This document shows positions 22,533 to 31,113 of a stretch of DNA of 51,298 nt, piece by piece. The stretch is from Nocardia neocaledoniensis (GTDB lineage: Bacteria; Actinomycetota; Actinomycetes; Mycobacteriales; Mycobacteriaceae): positions 794,978 through 846,275 of the forward strand of contig NZ_QGTL01000002.1 in NCBI RefSeq assembly GCF_003182135.1, given 5' to 3'. Made by a program: the position numbers and the translations under genes. The notes under the pieces are model-generated. The model was not told the origin of the DNA, searched no databases, and saw only the letters and a program-made list of their open reading frames with translations. Position 1 is the first letter of the stretch. Each line of letters opens with the position of its first letter.

Positions 22533-24298
22533 CGACCGCCTCCGTTCGGATTGATCGCGTTCTGCGGAAGCCCAGCGACGACCGCGGCCAGGTTGTACCC
22601 GCTGCGATGCAATTGCTTGGTGTCGCCATCAACCCTGCCGTACTCGGAATGACCTTCGGCGCCGGTATACGTGGTGCCGTTGACAGTGACTTCGTCGGTG
22701 CTGAGGTGCGTGACCCACGGCATCTGATTGGGGCTACGACCAAAGTGGTTGAGATTGCCTACCTTCTCGTCCTTTTCGGTCATCTCGTACACATGCCCTG
22801 GCTTCAGGCCGAGATCGTCCGCCGACTCCACCGCATCGTTCAACCCCGACAGGTTGTAGGGGTTGGGGCCGTTGTTCAGCTGCCAGTCTCCACCGAGTCC
22901 TGGTGAGCCATAGAACACCACGTCGTCCACGACACCGGCCTTTTCTTGCAAGGCCAGGCTCGTGGCCAACGATCCGTATGAATGACCAAGAGCGGTGATG
23001 TGTGGGTCAGTGTTTTGATTGGCCTCGTTCAGTCCCGCGTAGAAATTCGACAACGGCACAGCGGCCTCCTGCGCTCGGTTTTGGAGCGCGACCTCCGGGT
23101 ACGTGGAGTCTTTCTGCGGCGGGTCGTACCCCACCCAAGCGATTGTCGAGACCTTGGCTCCGGGCTGCCCCGCGCCGATCAATTGCGATTGCGCCTGATC
23201 CTGGAGTGCGCCCGCCTCACTGACCATCGAGCCCAGAGACTCACGCACATTCGACGTCAAGCCTGGAGTCGTGACCGAGATGTGGTCGGCAGTGTCCGGA
23301 TCCCCGACGGCGACCGCCGCGCGAACCTGATCTCCGCTCGTCGTGTCGAGCATCAAGAGCTTGCGTGGTTGCTGTTCCGTGGCACCGTCAAGTGTCTTCG
23401 TGACAGCCTTGACGTCGGCGAGTTTGTTCTTCGCTTCTTCGAGCTTCTGTCCGATCGCGAACGATTCCGGTTTGGCCGCGGCCTGTGCGACCAGGCTTTG
23501 GTACTCCCGCTCGAGACGCACGGTTTCGGTGGCAAGGTAACTACGGTTGGCCGTGTCACGCACATCAGAGGGCAACCCATCCAAGCTGCCGATCGTTTGG
23601 GGCATGGTCCGGACAGCTTCAGCTTGCTGCTCGGGTGTCAACGAGTCCCAATACTTCCGATTCTCCGCGGCGGTCCCATCTTTCGGAGGTTGCGGGACCG
23701 ACACGGGCACATTCGACGTACTGGTGTTCTCGAACTTGGCGTCGTCGGGCAGACCGGTGAACGCGGCCTTGATCGCGGTTGTCGCCGCCGTGTCGACGTC
23801 CGCGGCATTGGCCAGTGCCCGCTTCAACACCGCCGTACACGCATCGGCATCTGTCCTCAGCGCCGCGATCGCCGTGCTGTAGCGGTCAGCGTCACCGCCG
23901 ACCGCGGAGTAGAGCCCTCGCTTGGTGACCTCTGTGATCTCGCAGGTGCCGTCGGGCTTGACCTCGAAATTCTTGGGTGCGGCTTCGGCAGTGGTCTTCG
24001 CGTCCGCCACCAGTGTTTTCGCGACCTGATAGTTGGAAGCGCTCAACGTGGCCGTCGTCCGGCCTTTGTCCAGCGCGGTCAGCACGACCATTGATTGAGT
24101 GCGCACGGTCTCGAAGCGAGTACGCATCGCTTCGCCGGCGGCGCCCTTCCAGGACTCGCGTGAATTGTCGACCGCCCGCCACTGCTCGTCCATCTTGGTG
24201 CGGAGCTCGGTGGCTTGCCGGTTCCACTCGTTCGCCAACGCCGTCAGCGACTCAGGTCGCCAGCTCAGCACCTGCGCAACGGTCAGAGCCTTGGTCAC
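22529..24298 (-). CDS. WXG100-type N-terminus fused to DUF1023 alpha/beta hydrolase
   Basis: A 589-aa protein from GTG 24298, overlapping the upstream stop (GTGA). About 1-110: an ESX substrate-like helical hairpin with SWKGAAGEAM (W50, G52) at the turn. About 110-310: helical linker. About 310-560: alpha/beta hydrolase of the DUF1023 family with the nucleophile elbow GHSYGS (S440), GSPGLGG and a later HLSTDEV region near the expected histidine. DUF1023 hydrolases with ESX-like N-termini are typical of type VII-linked enzymes or toxins in Actinobacteria. Inference: a secreted lipolytic or esterolytic effector. Next to it is a membrane-anchored protein that could be its partner or immunity factor. 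Confidence 0.85.
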   Translation of the reverse strand: MTKALTVAQVLSWRPESLTALANEWNRQATELRTKMDEQWRAVDNSRESWKGAAGEAMRTRFETVRTQSMVVLTALDKGRTTATLSASNYQVAKTLVADAKTTAEAAPKNFEVKPDGTCEITEVTKRGLYSAVGGDADRYSTAIAALRTDADACTAVLKRALANAADVDTAATTAIKAAFTGLPDDAKFENTSTSNVPVSVPQPPKDGTAAENRKYWDSLTPEQQAEAVRTMPQTIGSLDGLPSDVRDTANRSYLATETVRLEREYQSLVAQAAAKPESFAIGQKLEEAKNKLADVKAVTKTLDGATEQQPRKLLMLDTTSGDQVRAAVAVGDPDTADHISVTTPGLTSNVRESLGSMVSEAGALQDQAQSQLIGAGQPGAKVSTIAWVGYDPPQKDSTYPEVALQNRAQEAAVPLSNFYAGLNEANQNTDPHITALGHSYGSLATSLALQEKAGVVDDVVFYGSPGLGGDWQLNNGPNPYNLSGLNDAVESADDLGLKPGHVYEMTEKDEKVGNLNHFGRSPNQMPWVTHLSTDEVTVNGTTYTGAEGHSEYGRVDGDTKQLHRSGYNLAAVVAGLPQNAINPNGGGR

Positions 24299-24612
24299 TT
24301 GATCCCCCCGCCCACCTTCGTGATTCCGTCGGCGTTGGCTTGATCGCGTTGCTGGAAGGCGATGATCGCGGCGACCGTCAACCCACCCAACTCAGCCAAC
24401 GCCGTCCCAGCCGACTGCATCGACTTGTCGGCAGCGCGTGCCGCGTTCTTGCACGCCTCGGCGATATCCCCACCAGGAAACGCGTCCAGCATCCCGTCCG
24501 GCAGCGCGCCTCCTTTGCCGATCACCTGTGTTTCCTGACCCGCGGTTCCCAACCCGTCCGCCAGAACCCGCGCGGCGGCCGGGTCCAGGTCAAGATCGTC
24601 GTACGCACCCAT
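24295..24612 (-). CDS. EspC-like small ESX-associated protein
   Basis: A 105-aa protein from ATG 24612, with a purine-rich GAAGGTGGGG ribosome binding site a little upstream. First gene of the operon; its stop overlaps the hydrolase GTG. N-terminal DLDLDPAAARVLADGLGTAGQE resembles the EspC/DUF2580-type start. The second half is helical with Ala-rich heptads (EACKNAARAADKSMQSAGTALAELGGLTVAAIIAFQQRD). No W-x-G is present. Likely a small secretion partner of the following hydrolase. Confidence 0.65.
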   Translation of the reverse strand: MGAYDDLDLDPAAARVLADGLGTAGQETQVIGKGGALPDGMLDAFPGGDIAEACKNAARAADKSMQSAGTALAELGGLTVAAIIAFQQRDQANADGITKVGGGIK

Positions 24613-24731
24613 GGAAAAGCCCCACCTTCTCGGCGCCCCTGGAACCACCCCCCAGGTGCCGTCACTCACACGTGATCAGTTCGGGTCACCTTATACTCTG
24701 GACGAGCGACACGCCGAGGGGAGGCACAATC
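24613..24731. promoter_or_regulatory. Divergent promoter region, ESX cargo operon / YbaB gene
   Basis: 119 bp between divergent starts. A -10-like TATACT at 24692-24697 faces the plus-strand gene at a distance of 35 bases from its GTG; no convincing -35 is seen. GGGGAGG at about 24718-24725 is the ribosome binding site of that gene. The operon promoter of the minus strand must also be here. Confidence 0.45.
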
Positions 24732-25325
24732 GTGGGCGACATCGACCCGCTTGCCGACAAGGTCAACCACCTGCAGAGCTCGCTGGGCTCGCGGTCCCCC
24801 GCCCGATCCGACGGCGACCTCGTCCGGCTGGAGGTGAATCCGGACGGAACCATTCGCGACGTGCAATTGTCCGGCGCCGCCAGAGCGTTGACTCCCGACG
24901 AACTCGTCGTAGAGATCGTCCGAGTCCACACTGCGGCCGTCGAAGAGTCCCAGAAAGCGATCTCGGCGGCCATCGCCGCGCTGGAGGCTGACCCGCGCCT
25001 CGCCACTCTCACCGAACGCAGGGCTGATGCGCTCAGCCAGCCGACCCCCGGGGCTCGATCCACGTCGCCCGCACCCTCCAACACCAGCGAACCCGAGCCT
25101 TCGCAGCCCGCAACAACTCCACCTCGATCAGCAGTGCCGTCTGCACCGACTCAGCCCCGCCTGCACAACCAACCAGCATCTGCTCCGGCGTCCCGATTCG
25201 TCAGCACACCACCTCCAGCGCCACGCGCGGTTGACCAGCCTCAGACCAGAAGTCGCCAGCCAACCCCAGAGGAAGAGGAAGAGATGGACCGGTACTACGG
25301 GCGGAAGAGCTGGTTGGAGTATTGA
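24732..25325 (+). CDS. YbaB/EbfC-like protein with Pro/Ser-rich tail
   Basis: A 197-aa protein from GTG 24732 with GGGGAGG upstream. About 1-100: YbaB/EbfC fold, with an N-terminal helix (LADKVNHLQSSLGSR), a strand pair VRLEVNPDGTIRDVQLSGAARALTPDELV and a long C-terminal helix (VRVHTAAVEESQKAISAAIAALEADPRLA). About 100-170: Pro/Ser/Thr-rich tail, ending in EEEEEMDRYYGRKSWLEY. YbaB family members bind DNA; versions with tails are common beside ESX genes in actinobacteria. Divergent from the ESX cargo operon, so a role in controlling or assisting it is inferred. Confidence 0.8.
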   Translation: MGDIDPLADKVNHLQSSLGSRSPARSDGDLVRLEVNPDGTIRDVQLSGAARALTPDELVVEIVRVHTAAVEESQKAISAAIAALEADPRLATLTERRADALSQPTPGARSTSPAPSNTSEPEPSQPATTPPRSAVPSAPTQPRLHNQPASAPASRFVSTPPPAPRAVDQPQTRSRQPTPEEEEEMDRYYGRKSWLEY

Positions 25326-25678
25326 GACGATCGTGCCGTCGACTTCTGGTCCCCGGAATTGCCTGGGATCCGCCCTCGACGAGATCAGGTTACCCGCCGA
25401 GTAGGGCACCGTTCGATCTTGAACCAACGAGTCTGGGCCGAGCACTCCCCTGAGCCCACCCGCAATCCCGCTGCGATGTGGAAACAACATCTAGCCGTTC
25501 TGGAGAGGTTCGAAGACGCCAACCGGTAGTAGCTAAGCGAACGGCGCGTTGCATCCATGCGGAAGGCAGTCACTACCTCCTCGCCCGAGGCCCGAGCCTG
25601 CTCCGAAAGGGGCTCGGTCCCTGGGCAAGCAGGTACGGTTTCCCCAGAAGAACAACATGTTTCGGAATCGGGGGTCTG
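25326..25678. other. Gap between YbaB-like and HNH genes
   Basis: About 350 bp with no defensible gene. A 7-bp hairpin (CCGAGCC at 25592-25598, GGCTCGG at 25611-25617) is visible and could be part of a terminator or of the leader of the HNH gene. Confidence 0.45.
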
Positions 25679-26029
25679 ATGGCAAACGGTAGGTTCTCGG
25701 CAGCAACCAAAGCGTTGGTCGCGGCGTGCGCGGGCTACATGTGCACCAATCCCGACTGCAACCGGCTACTCGTAGACCCGGAAGTCAAGACCGCAGACAC
25801 GCTGCTCAAGTCCAACATCGGAAAGTTCGCACACATCCAGGGCAGAGAGTCCGGGAGCGCCCGATACGACCAGGACATGACCGACGAACAACGATCCGAT
25901 CCGGCCAACGCGATCTTTCTGTGCGGTGTCTGCCACGACCTTGTCGACAACAACGGCGGGCCCGGATACCCGGTGGCACTGCTGACCCGATGGCGAGACG
26001 AACACACTGCCAGAGTAGACAACTCCTAG
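25679..26029 (+). CDS. HNH nuclease domain protein
   Basis: A 116-aa protein from ATG 25679. Zinc-binding HNH layout: C22 and C27 in YMCTNPDCNRL, a histidine in IGKFAHIQGR (H52), then C82 and C85 in FLCGVCHDLVD with H86. MTDEQRSDPANAIFLC supplies the asparagine region before the second pair. The pattern is close to the HNH domains at the N-terminus of defence effectors such as Cap5/SAVED-type nucleases (IG.FAHI, D..MT.EQR, N.I.LC..CH.LVD, YP...L..W..EH). Here the chain stops after the HNH domain, and an unrelated-looking 116-aa frame follows 32 bases later. Either a two-gene system or a fused gene split by a frameshift. Confidence 0.75.
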   Translation: MANGRFSAATKALVAACAGYMCTNPDCNRLLVDPEVKTADTLLKSNIGKFAHIQGRESGSARYDQDMTDEQRSDPANAIFLCGVCHDLVDNNGGPGYPVALLTRWRDEHTARVDNS

Positions 26030-26061
26030 CCAGCCCGCGCCTGCCCCTTCTTCCCGAACTC

Positions 26062-26412
26062 ATGCGACTCGAACACAACGCGAAAGTCGTGGCTCAGGTG
26101 TTCGACATCCTTGCCAATAAGCGATCGCTGCACCACTCGGTCTACATGGAGAACTGGCCTCATGTGATCCAGTCGCTAAAAGACCTGCGATCAGAGATGA
26201 CCCGGGCACTGGGCGAGATCACCGACGACGACCGGTTGCGGAAAGATCTCACAGCCATCCGCGCCGCGGCGATCAACTTCATGAAAAATGTGATTGTCGA
26301 AGAGGACGGGTGGTTGCGCCGAAGCGAGGATCACGCAAACATGCATCTGGAGATCATGCGCGAAGAGATCGGCTCGATCGTGCACCGCCTCGCCAGGACT
26401 TACATAGTTTGA
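26062..26412 (+). CDS. Helical 116-aa protein following the HNH gene
   Basis: ATG 26062 gives 116 aa in the +2 frame relative to the HNH gene. The product is mostly helical: NAKVVAQVFDILANKRSLHHSVYMENWPHVIQSL, LRSEMTRALGEITDDDRLRKDLTAIRAAAINFM, EHHANM-like EDHANMHLEIMREEIGSIVHRLARTYIV. No membrane segment. No clear ribosome binding site before ATG 26062, and the same frame stays open upstream through the end of the HNH gene, which suggests that the two could once have been one protein. Could be a sensor or partner for the nuclease; family not recognised. Confidence 0.6.
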   Translation: MRLEHNAKVVAQVFDILANKRSLHHSVYMENWPHVIQSLKDLRSEMTRALGEITDDDRLRKDLTAIRAAAINFMKNVIVEEDGWLRRSEDHANMHLEIMREEIGSIVHRLARTYIV

Positions 26413-27074
26413 TCCACCAAGGCTTCGAGGCTTCGGGAATGCCGGGATGCCGATAGCGCGGCTGGGGATAAGGCTGCCGATGTGGCTGTGGGTTGGTCAC
26501 GGGAAATTCTCTGCCTCATGCGGCTGTGGACGGAGCGCTCAGTATAAGTTCAGCTCCGGTCTCCCCGACCGAGTTCGAGAAACTTGGCGCTGGGTGGGCT
26601 CAGTACTCGCAGTCGTTGTGCACGGGCGGGCTGTAGGTCATCGCGCCACACGCGAGGCAGGTGTGCGCCCGGTGATGCCCACCGACACGGCGGCACGGCA
26701 GCGCGACGACGACCGCACGCCCTGCGCCGAGACGGTGGCCGTTGCGGCATGCGCGCGGTGCCCCGGTGGCCCAACCGCCCCGGACTGCGTAGAGTCAACC
26801 GGGCTCGACCACGGTCCGACCGATCATCCAGACCGACTGCCACCCTTCGCTCATATGTTCGAGTATTCTCACTGTCATTTGCTCCTTACGCGCGAAGGAC
26901 CGGTGTGGCCGACCACCGTATCTGTCACCCGATCAGGGTATCTGTCACCGAGAACACGCGATATGCGGCGTTGCAGCGCGTTCGAAGAGCCCGGCTGAAC
27001 AGCGTGCAGCTCAGTGAAACCGCTTGATTCCGCAGCAGATCAGTCCTTGTCGACCTGGTCACGGCTGTTAATGA
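26413..27074. other. 660-bp gap between HNH partner and DUF4365 gene
   Basis: No intact gene. The only structured piece is a short zinc-ribbon-like frame on the minus strand (26600-26794) that lacks a start codon. The rest has no repeat or motif that I can see. Confidence 0.45.
26600..26794 (-). pseudogene. Remnant of a zinc-ribbon protein
   Basis: Between a TGA at 26795-26797 and a TGA at 26600-26602 the minus strand encodes about 64 residues with RACRNGHRLGAG, then LPCRRVGGHHRAHTCLACGAM and a final TYSPPVHNDCEY. The Cys/His spacing resembles a zinc ribbon. No ATG, GTG or TTG start is available in frame before the conserved part, so it is read as a decayed fragment. Low confidence. Confidence 0.3.
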
Positions 27075-28088
27075 CTACTGCGGTTTGCTGCCAAGACGTG
27101 AATGCCATGTCGGCAGGCGCGCTTCCCTGACCACCTCTTCGTAGATCCTGCTCAGATTGGCGGCCATAGCGAAGGTGGTCTGGATCTCGATGCCAGCCAT
27201 GATCATCTGCATGTCGTCGAGCGGTTGCCGATACGAAGGCAGCTGCCCACGCAGCGCCACGAATCGGGCTTGAACATCGTGCAAGACGAACCAGCCTCCA
27301 CGACCGATGGGCCGCCAGATGTCGAGTCTGAGGTTCGAGGAGAGAAAGTGCTCGACCATAGCCAGGATATGGTCGGGTAGCGGGCTCAGCCCGGTAGCGA
27401 TCTCGTGCCTGTAATGGTCCAAATCATCTAGTAGATAGAGGATCTCGTTGTGCTGGTAGTTGAAGGTATTGAAGGCCGAATACAGCTTCGACCGGCGAGC
27501 AAGCAACCAGAGGTAGGCAATGCTCGCATCATCGCGGTCCAACACGTTCTGCGTCGGAATATGGATTGTTACTGTCGTTTGCGAGGCAAAGTCGGGATTG
27601 CTGGGAAGTAGAACTCTGGAAATGTAGTCGTTGAGGCATACGTAGTAGATGAGCTCGGTGTCCATTGTCGCGACACACAGCAACACGGGCGTGGCGTTGC
27701 CCATCGCCTCGATCGTGAGGATCTCGTCGACATCTAGAACGCAGGGCAGGACCTCGATCCGGGCAGACTCGCCGCTGCTCGTCCGCTTCAGCCCGTACTT
27801 AGAGACGTTCCTACGCTCATGGAGCGTAAACGTCCGAAATGTCGACGTCGCACGGGATTTCACCTGGACGAACAAGTGCTCTCCGAGAGTGTCGGCACTT
27901 TTTCGGCTTTCGTCGGTCCAGTCGAAGACCTCGACGTGCAGATCGATCCCGAAGTCGGCGCCGATCTTGCGAGTCAACCACTGCCGCGGGAACGCCGCGG
28001 CGACCAATTCCTCACCAGAGTCTCCCTGCATCTGGTTCAGGCTGCGCCGCTTGCGATGCGCGATCCGACCGCGCTCAGATCCAGCCAC
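27075..28088 (-). CDS. DUF4365 nuclease-like protein
   Basis: A 337-aa protein from GTG 28088. About 18-165 is a DUF4365 domain, a PD-(D/E)XK-type nuclease-like fold: GDSGEELVAAAF (E26-E27), KIGADFGIDLHVEV (D45, D49), HLFVQVKSR (Q75, K77), later PVLLCVATMDTELIYYVCLNDYI. The rest is helical (RSKLYSAFNTFNYQHNEILYLLDDLDHY) with no known domain. DUF4365 domains are frequent in defence loci, fused or adjacent to other effectors. It faces away from the restriction-modification genes and toward the HNH genes. Stand-alone defence protein is the best guess; substrate and trigger unknown. Confidence 0.8.
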   Translation of the reverse strand: MAGSERGRIAHRKRRSLNQMQGDSGEELVAAAFPRQWLTRKIGADFGIDLHVEVFDWTDESRKSADTLGEHLFVQVKSRATSTFRTFTLHERRNVSKYGLKRTSSGESARIEVLPCVLDVDEILTIEAMGNATPVLLCVATMDTELIYYVCLNDYISRVLLPSNPDFASQTTVTIHIPTQNVLDRDDASIAYLWLLARRSKLYSAFNTFNYQHNEILYLLDDLDHYRHEIATGLSPLPDHILAMVEHFLSSNLRLDIWRPIGRGGWFVLHDVQARFVALRGQLPSYRQPLDDMQMIMAGIEIQTTFAMAANLSRIYEEVVREARLPTWHSRLGSKPQ

Positions 28089-28693
28089 GTTTGCAGTAGT
28101 CCTATCTACACCGAAGGCGTCCCCTCGACCGCCCGTGAAGTCCGGCAGGATGGGCGGGTGTCAGGGAGCGCACGCGAAGTTCGTCGAGTCTAACTGCTGC
28201 CGCCAGGTTCTGATGGGGAGGGAATGCACGACTCGGTGGCCAGCTTGAGCTGATCGAGCAGGTCGTTCTGCTCGCCGGCATTTGCGGGGCGATCCAAGAG
28301 GTGCGCAGGCCAGGGCACTCACTGGTCAACGACGGCCTCGCGCTTACGAGGCCCCTCCGAACCGAACCAGCTGTCTCTGGACCTTACGAGCGGAAGCGCC
28401 GCACTCGGCAGCCAGCTCCTCGAGGGGGGCGTGCGTCGGCGGCCCTGCCATCGAGTCGCGTCCATGTCCGGATCCAATTGGTGCTGTGGTACCCAGTCGT
28501 AGGTCGGATCCGCCAGCAGCATCGGTAGGACCTTCGAACGTCTCTTCACCGTGACGCCGCGATGGCCCACCTGAGAGCTCCTGCACGCTGCTGACGTCAC
28601 GCCCACTCAGGATGTGTCTGTGCATCCCGTCACCGCACACGACTATTGTCTCCCTGTCCGAGGGACTCGATCGTACGGAAGGCAAGGGACACG
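28089..28693. other. 600-bp gap before the restriction-modification genes
   Basis: No gene is supported. A minus-strand frame around 28344-28420 encodes a helix-turn-helix-like LEELAAECGASARKVQRQLVRFG, possibly the remnant of a regulator. The promoter of the plus-strand restriction-modification unit is probably near 28600-28690. Confidence 0.4.
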
Positions 28694-31093
28694 ATGACGA
28701 ACGCTCCGGTCGGCAGGAAACCAACGCGAGCCCCGGATGTTCCGTACAAGGACGGCGACGACCCTTTGCACATGCAGGGCGGCTGGATCTGGGCGCCACT
28801 ACGCCTCGCCTGGCGAAAGGCGACCCCTGAGGAGCACGTACGCCAGCTCTTCATTTATCGACTCCACAAGAAGTGGGGATATTCACTAGATCAGATGTCT
28901 CAAGAGAGGCGCACCCAAAGCGGCCGCTCATCGAGCCGCGCGGACATAGTTGTCGCCAAGGACGCGCAAGCTCTTAGGGATAACCGCGACTACATAATTG
29001 TCGTCGAAGTAAAATCAGATAATGTCTCGATCGATGTGCGTGACTATGCCCAGGGCGAGAGCTACGCTAGGGCCGTGGGAGCCGAATTTCTAGTTTGCCA
29101 GAACAACAAAGAGCACTCTTTCTTCCGCCTAACTCCTGGCGCACCGGGACAGCGAATACAAATCGTCGAGATCCCGTCAGCGGCCGACATCCTGGTCCCG
29201 ACGCGGCTTGAGTCCGTGCGTCGCGCCACAAAGACCTTCACACGAGATGAGTTCCAGCGTCTACTCCATGAATGCCACTCCATACTCAGAGACAACCATA
29301 AGATGGAGCCTGGCGCAGCCTTCGACGATATTTCGAGGATCTTGTTCATCAAGATGGCATACGAACGAATGGGCAAGGCTGAAGTATTCACCACCGACAA
29401 GATAAAGGAAGTAGCGCGAGCAAACCTCCTAGATGTCGAGGATCCCGGCGTACTGAACCAGTTGTTTGAAGTCACGAAGCGCAAATTTGAGGCCGATAAT
29501 CTCTTTCCCGAAGATGATCGGATTAGAGTAACCTATCCGACTTTCGTGCGGATCGTTCGAATGCTGGAACGTTTCAATCTTTCCGATACGGGAGATGACA
29601 TCAAGGGCTTGGCCTTCGAGAGGTTCCTCGGAGATACGTTCCGCGGAGAACTCGGGCAATTCTTTACTCCGAGGCCAATCGTCGAATTCATGGTCGCAGC
29701 ACTCAACCCACAAGAAGGCGAGCGCATCTGCGACCCGGCATGCGGCACAGGCGGATTTCTAATCAAGACTTTCGAACATATAAAAGATGATATCGAGAAG
29801 TCTATCATTGAACAGAAAGAAGCAGCCAAGAGGGAGTTGACCGAGAAGGCAGCGAAGGCTGGCTGGACCGAAGACAAGCTCGACGAAGCGATCAGCGATG
29901 CCGTCTCAAAGATAAATGCTGAGTTGGACACCTCATCACCGGACTCGAGATTAGGCAAGGTCAGTCGTAATTCAATTTTCGGCGTAGATGCCGAAGCACG
30001 TGCCGCACGGACCGCCAAAATGAACATGATCATGCATGGGGATGGCCACGGCGGCATCTACTACCATGACGGGCTGCTGGATACGGGCGGGGTCTTCCCT
30101 GGCCAGTTCGATATAGTGCTGACCAACCCACCTTTTGGGGCCACAGTAGGCGACGACCAGCTCGTTGGAACTACAGAACAAGCGCAAGTCAACGTTGATC
30201 GATCCTACATTAAGAAATATAGCGAAAAATACGGCGACCGCTGGTCCCTAGCACACGGCCGGATGGTCGAAGCTGCGAAAAGTAGGCGGCCGATCCTGGA
30301 GCTATTCGACATAGGCCGCAGCCCGATTGCCGCGCCTATGGGTCAAGCGAAAGTCCGCCGGTCTCGGGCAACGGAAGAAGTGTTTGTTGAGCGATGCATC
30401 TCACTCCTTAAACCGGGTGGGAGAATGGGCATTGTACTACCCGACGGAATCCTCAATAACCCATCAACAGAATGGTTGAGAGAATACGTAGAAGGTCGAG
30501 CAAAACTAAGTTCTGTCATATCCATTCCCCACGAGGTATTTCGCTCCGCGAATGCTACCGTGAAGACTTCGCTGGTATTTCTGCGCCGATTCACTGACCA
30601 TGAGGTGCGCGAGTGGAGCGACCTTACAAAGCGGATAGACATTGATGTGAGAACGGAGCTCCAAAGCCTGATCGACGAACTAAGAAGCGACCGAGCCCTG
30701 GCTGAAGTAGGAGGTGACACCACACTTCTGCCTCTACTAAACGAGATACTGGATGCTGGTGTGGGCAGTGCGAAAGAGAAGAAGCTCAGACTGCAGCTCT
30801 CAAGAGCACTAGGACCAGCTGGCAAGGCGAAAGCGCGTGCGATGTTACGGGATGTGAAAGGTCGCGAAGACGCTCTCGAAATGAGAATAGACTCCGAAGT
30901 TAGACTCCGCCGAAAGAAGGAGTGGGACTACCCGGTCCTCATGGCCGAAGTATCAGCAGCTGGCATCACCGGGTCCGGTGAGACAGGTCCACATGTGCCG
31001 AACGAGCTGCCGGAAGTGCTCGACAGCATCCGCGACTTCGAAAAGGATCCAGCCGGTTCCATCGAGCGACAAGAATCCGAATTCTTCCAGTAG
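28694..31093 (+). CDS. Nuclease-methyltransferase fusion of a BcgI-like restriction-modification system
   Basis: A 799-aa protein. ATG 28694 is chosen because AAGG/GGGA purines stand upstream; the frame opens 48 bases earlier. About 40-175: a type I HsdR N-terminal-like PD-(D/E)XK nuclease (RADIVVAK D84, IIVVEVKS E105 and K107). About 180-640: HsdM-like N6-adenine methyltransferase with a helical N-domain, FFTPRPIVEFM, motif I DPACGTGG (347-354), motif IV NPPF (478-481), and KPGGRMGIVLPDGIL. About 660-799: helical tail. Nuclease plus methylase in one chain beside a separate S subunit is the BcgI-type arrangement, which needs no HsdR translocase, and none is present. Codon use and GC are much lower than in neighbours, pointing to recent transfer. 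Confidence 0.9.
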   Translation: MTNAPVGRKPTRAPDVPYKDGDDPLHMQGGWIWAPLRLAWRKATPEEHVRQLFIYRLHKKWGYSLDQMSQERRTQSGRSSSRADIVVAKDAQALRDNRDYIIVVEVKSDNVSIDVRDYAQGESYARAVGAEFLVCQNNKEHSFFRLTPGAPGQRIQIVEIPSAADILVPTRLESVRRATKTFTRDEFQRLLHECHSILRDNHKMEPGAAFDDISRILFIKMAYERMGKAEVFTTDKIKEVARANLLDVEDPGVLNQLFEVTKRKFEADNLFPEDDRIRVTYPTFVRIVRMLERFNLSDTGDDIKGLAFERFLGDTFRGELGQFFTPRPIVEFMVAALNPQEGERICDPACGTGGFLIKTFEHIKDDIEKSIIEQKEAAKRELTEKAAKAGWTEDKLDEAISDAVSKINAELDTSSPDSRLGKVSRNSIFGVDAEARAARTAKMNMIMHGDGHGGIYYHDGLLDTGGVFPGQFDIVLTNPPFGATVGDDQLVGTTEQAQVNVDRSYIKKYSEKYGDRWSLAHGRMVEAAKSRRPILELFDIGRSPIAAPMGQAKVRRSRATEEVFVERCISLLKPGGRMGIVLPDGILNNPSTEWLREYVEGRAKLSSVISIPHEVFRSANATVKTSLVFLRRFTDHEVREWSDLTKRIDIDVRTELQSLIDELRSDRALAEVGGDTTLLPLLNEILDAGVGSAKEKKLRLQLSRALGPAGKAKARAMLRDVKGREDALEMRIDSEVRLRRKKEWDYPVLMAEVSAAGITGSGETGPHVPNELPEVLDSIRDFEKDPAGSIERQESEFFQ

Positions 31094-31113
31094 GAGTAGG
31101 TGCAGCAGATTCA

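Noticed and set aside
24658..24731. A full -35/-10 promoter for the YbaB gene
   Set aside because: Only a -10-like TATACT is convincing; no -35 at the correct distance.
28319..28799. Minus-strand frames with a helix-turn-helix-like end
   Set aside because: The helix-like segment is short, the frame runs into the start of the methylase gene on the opposite strand, and no start site is visible; noted only as a possible remnant.
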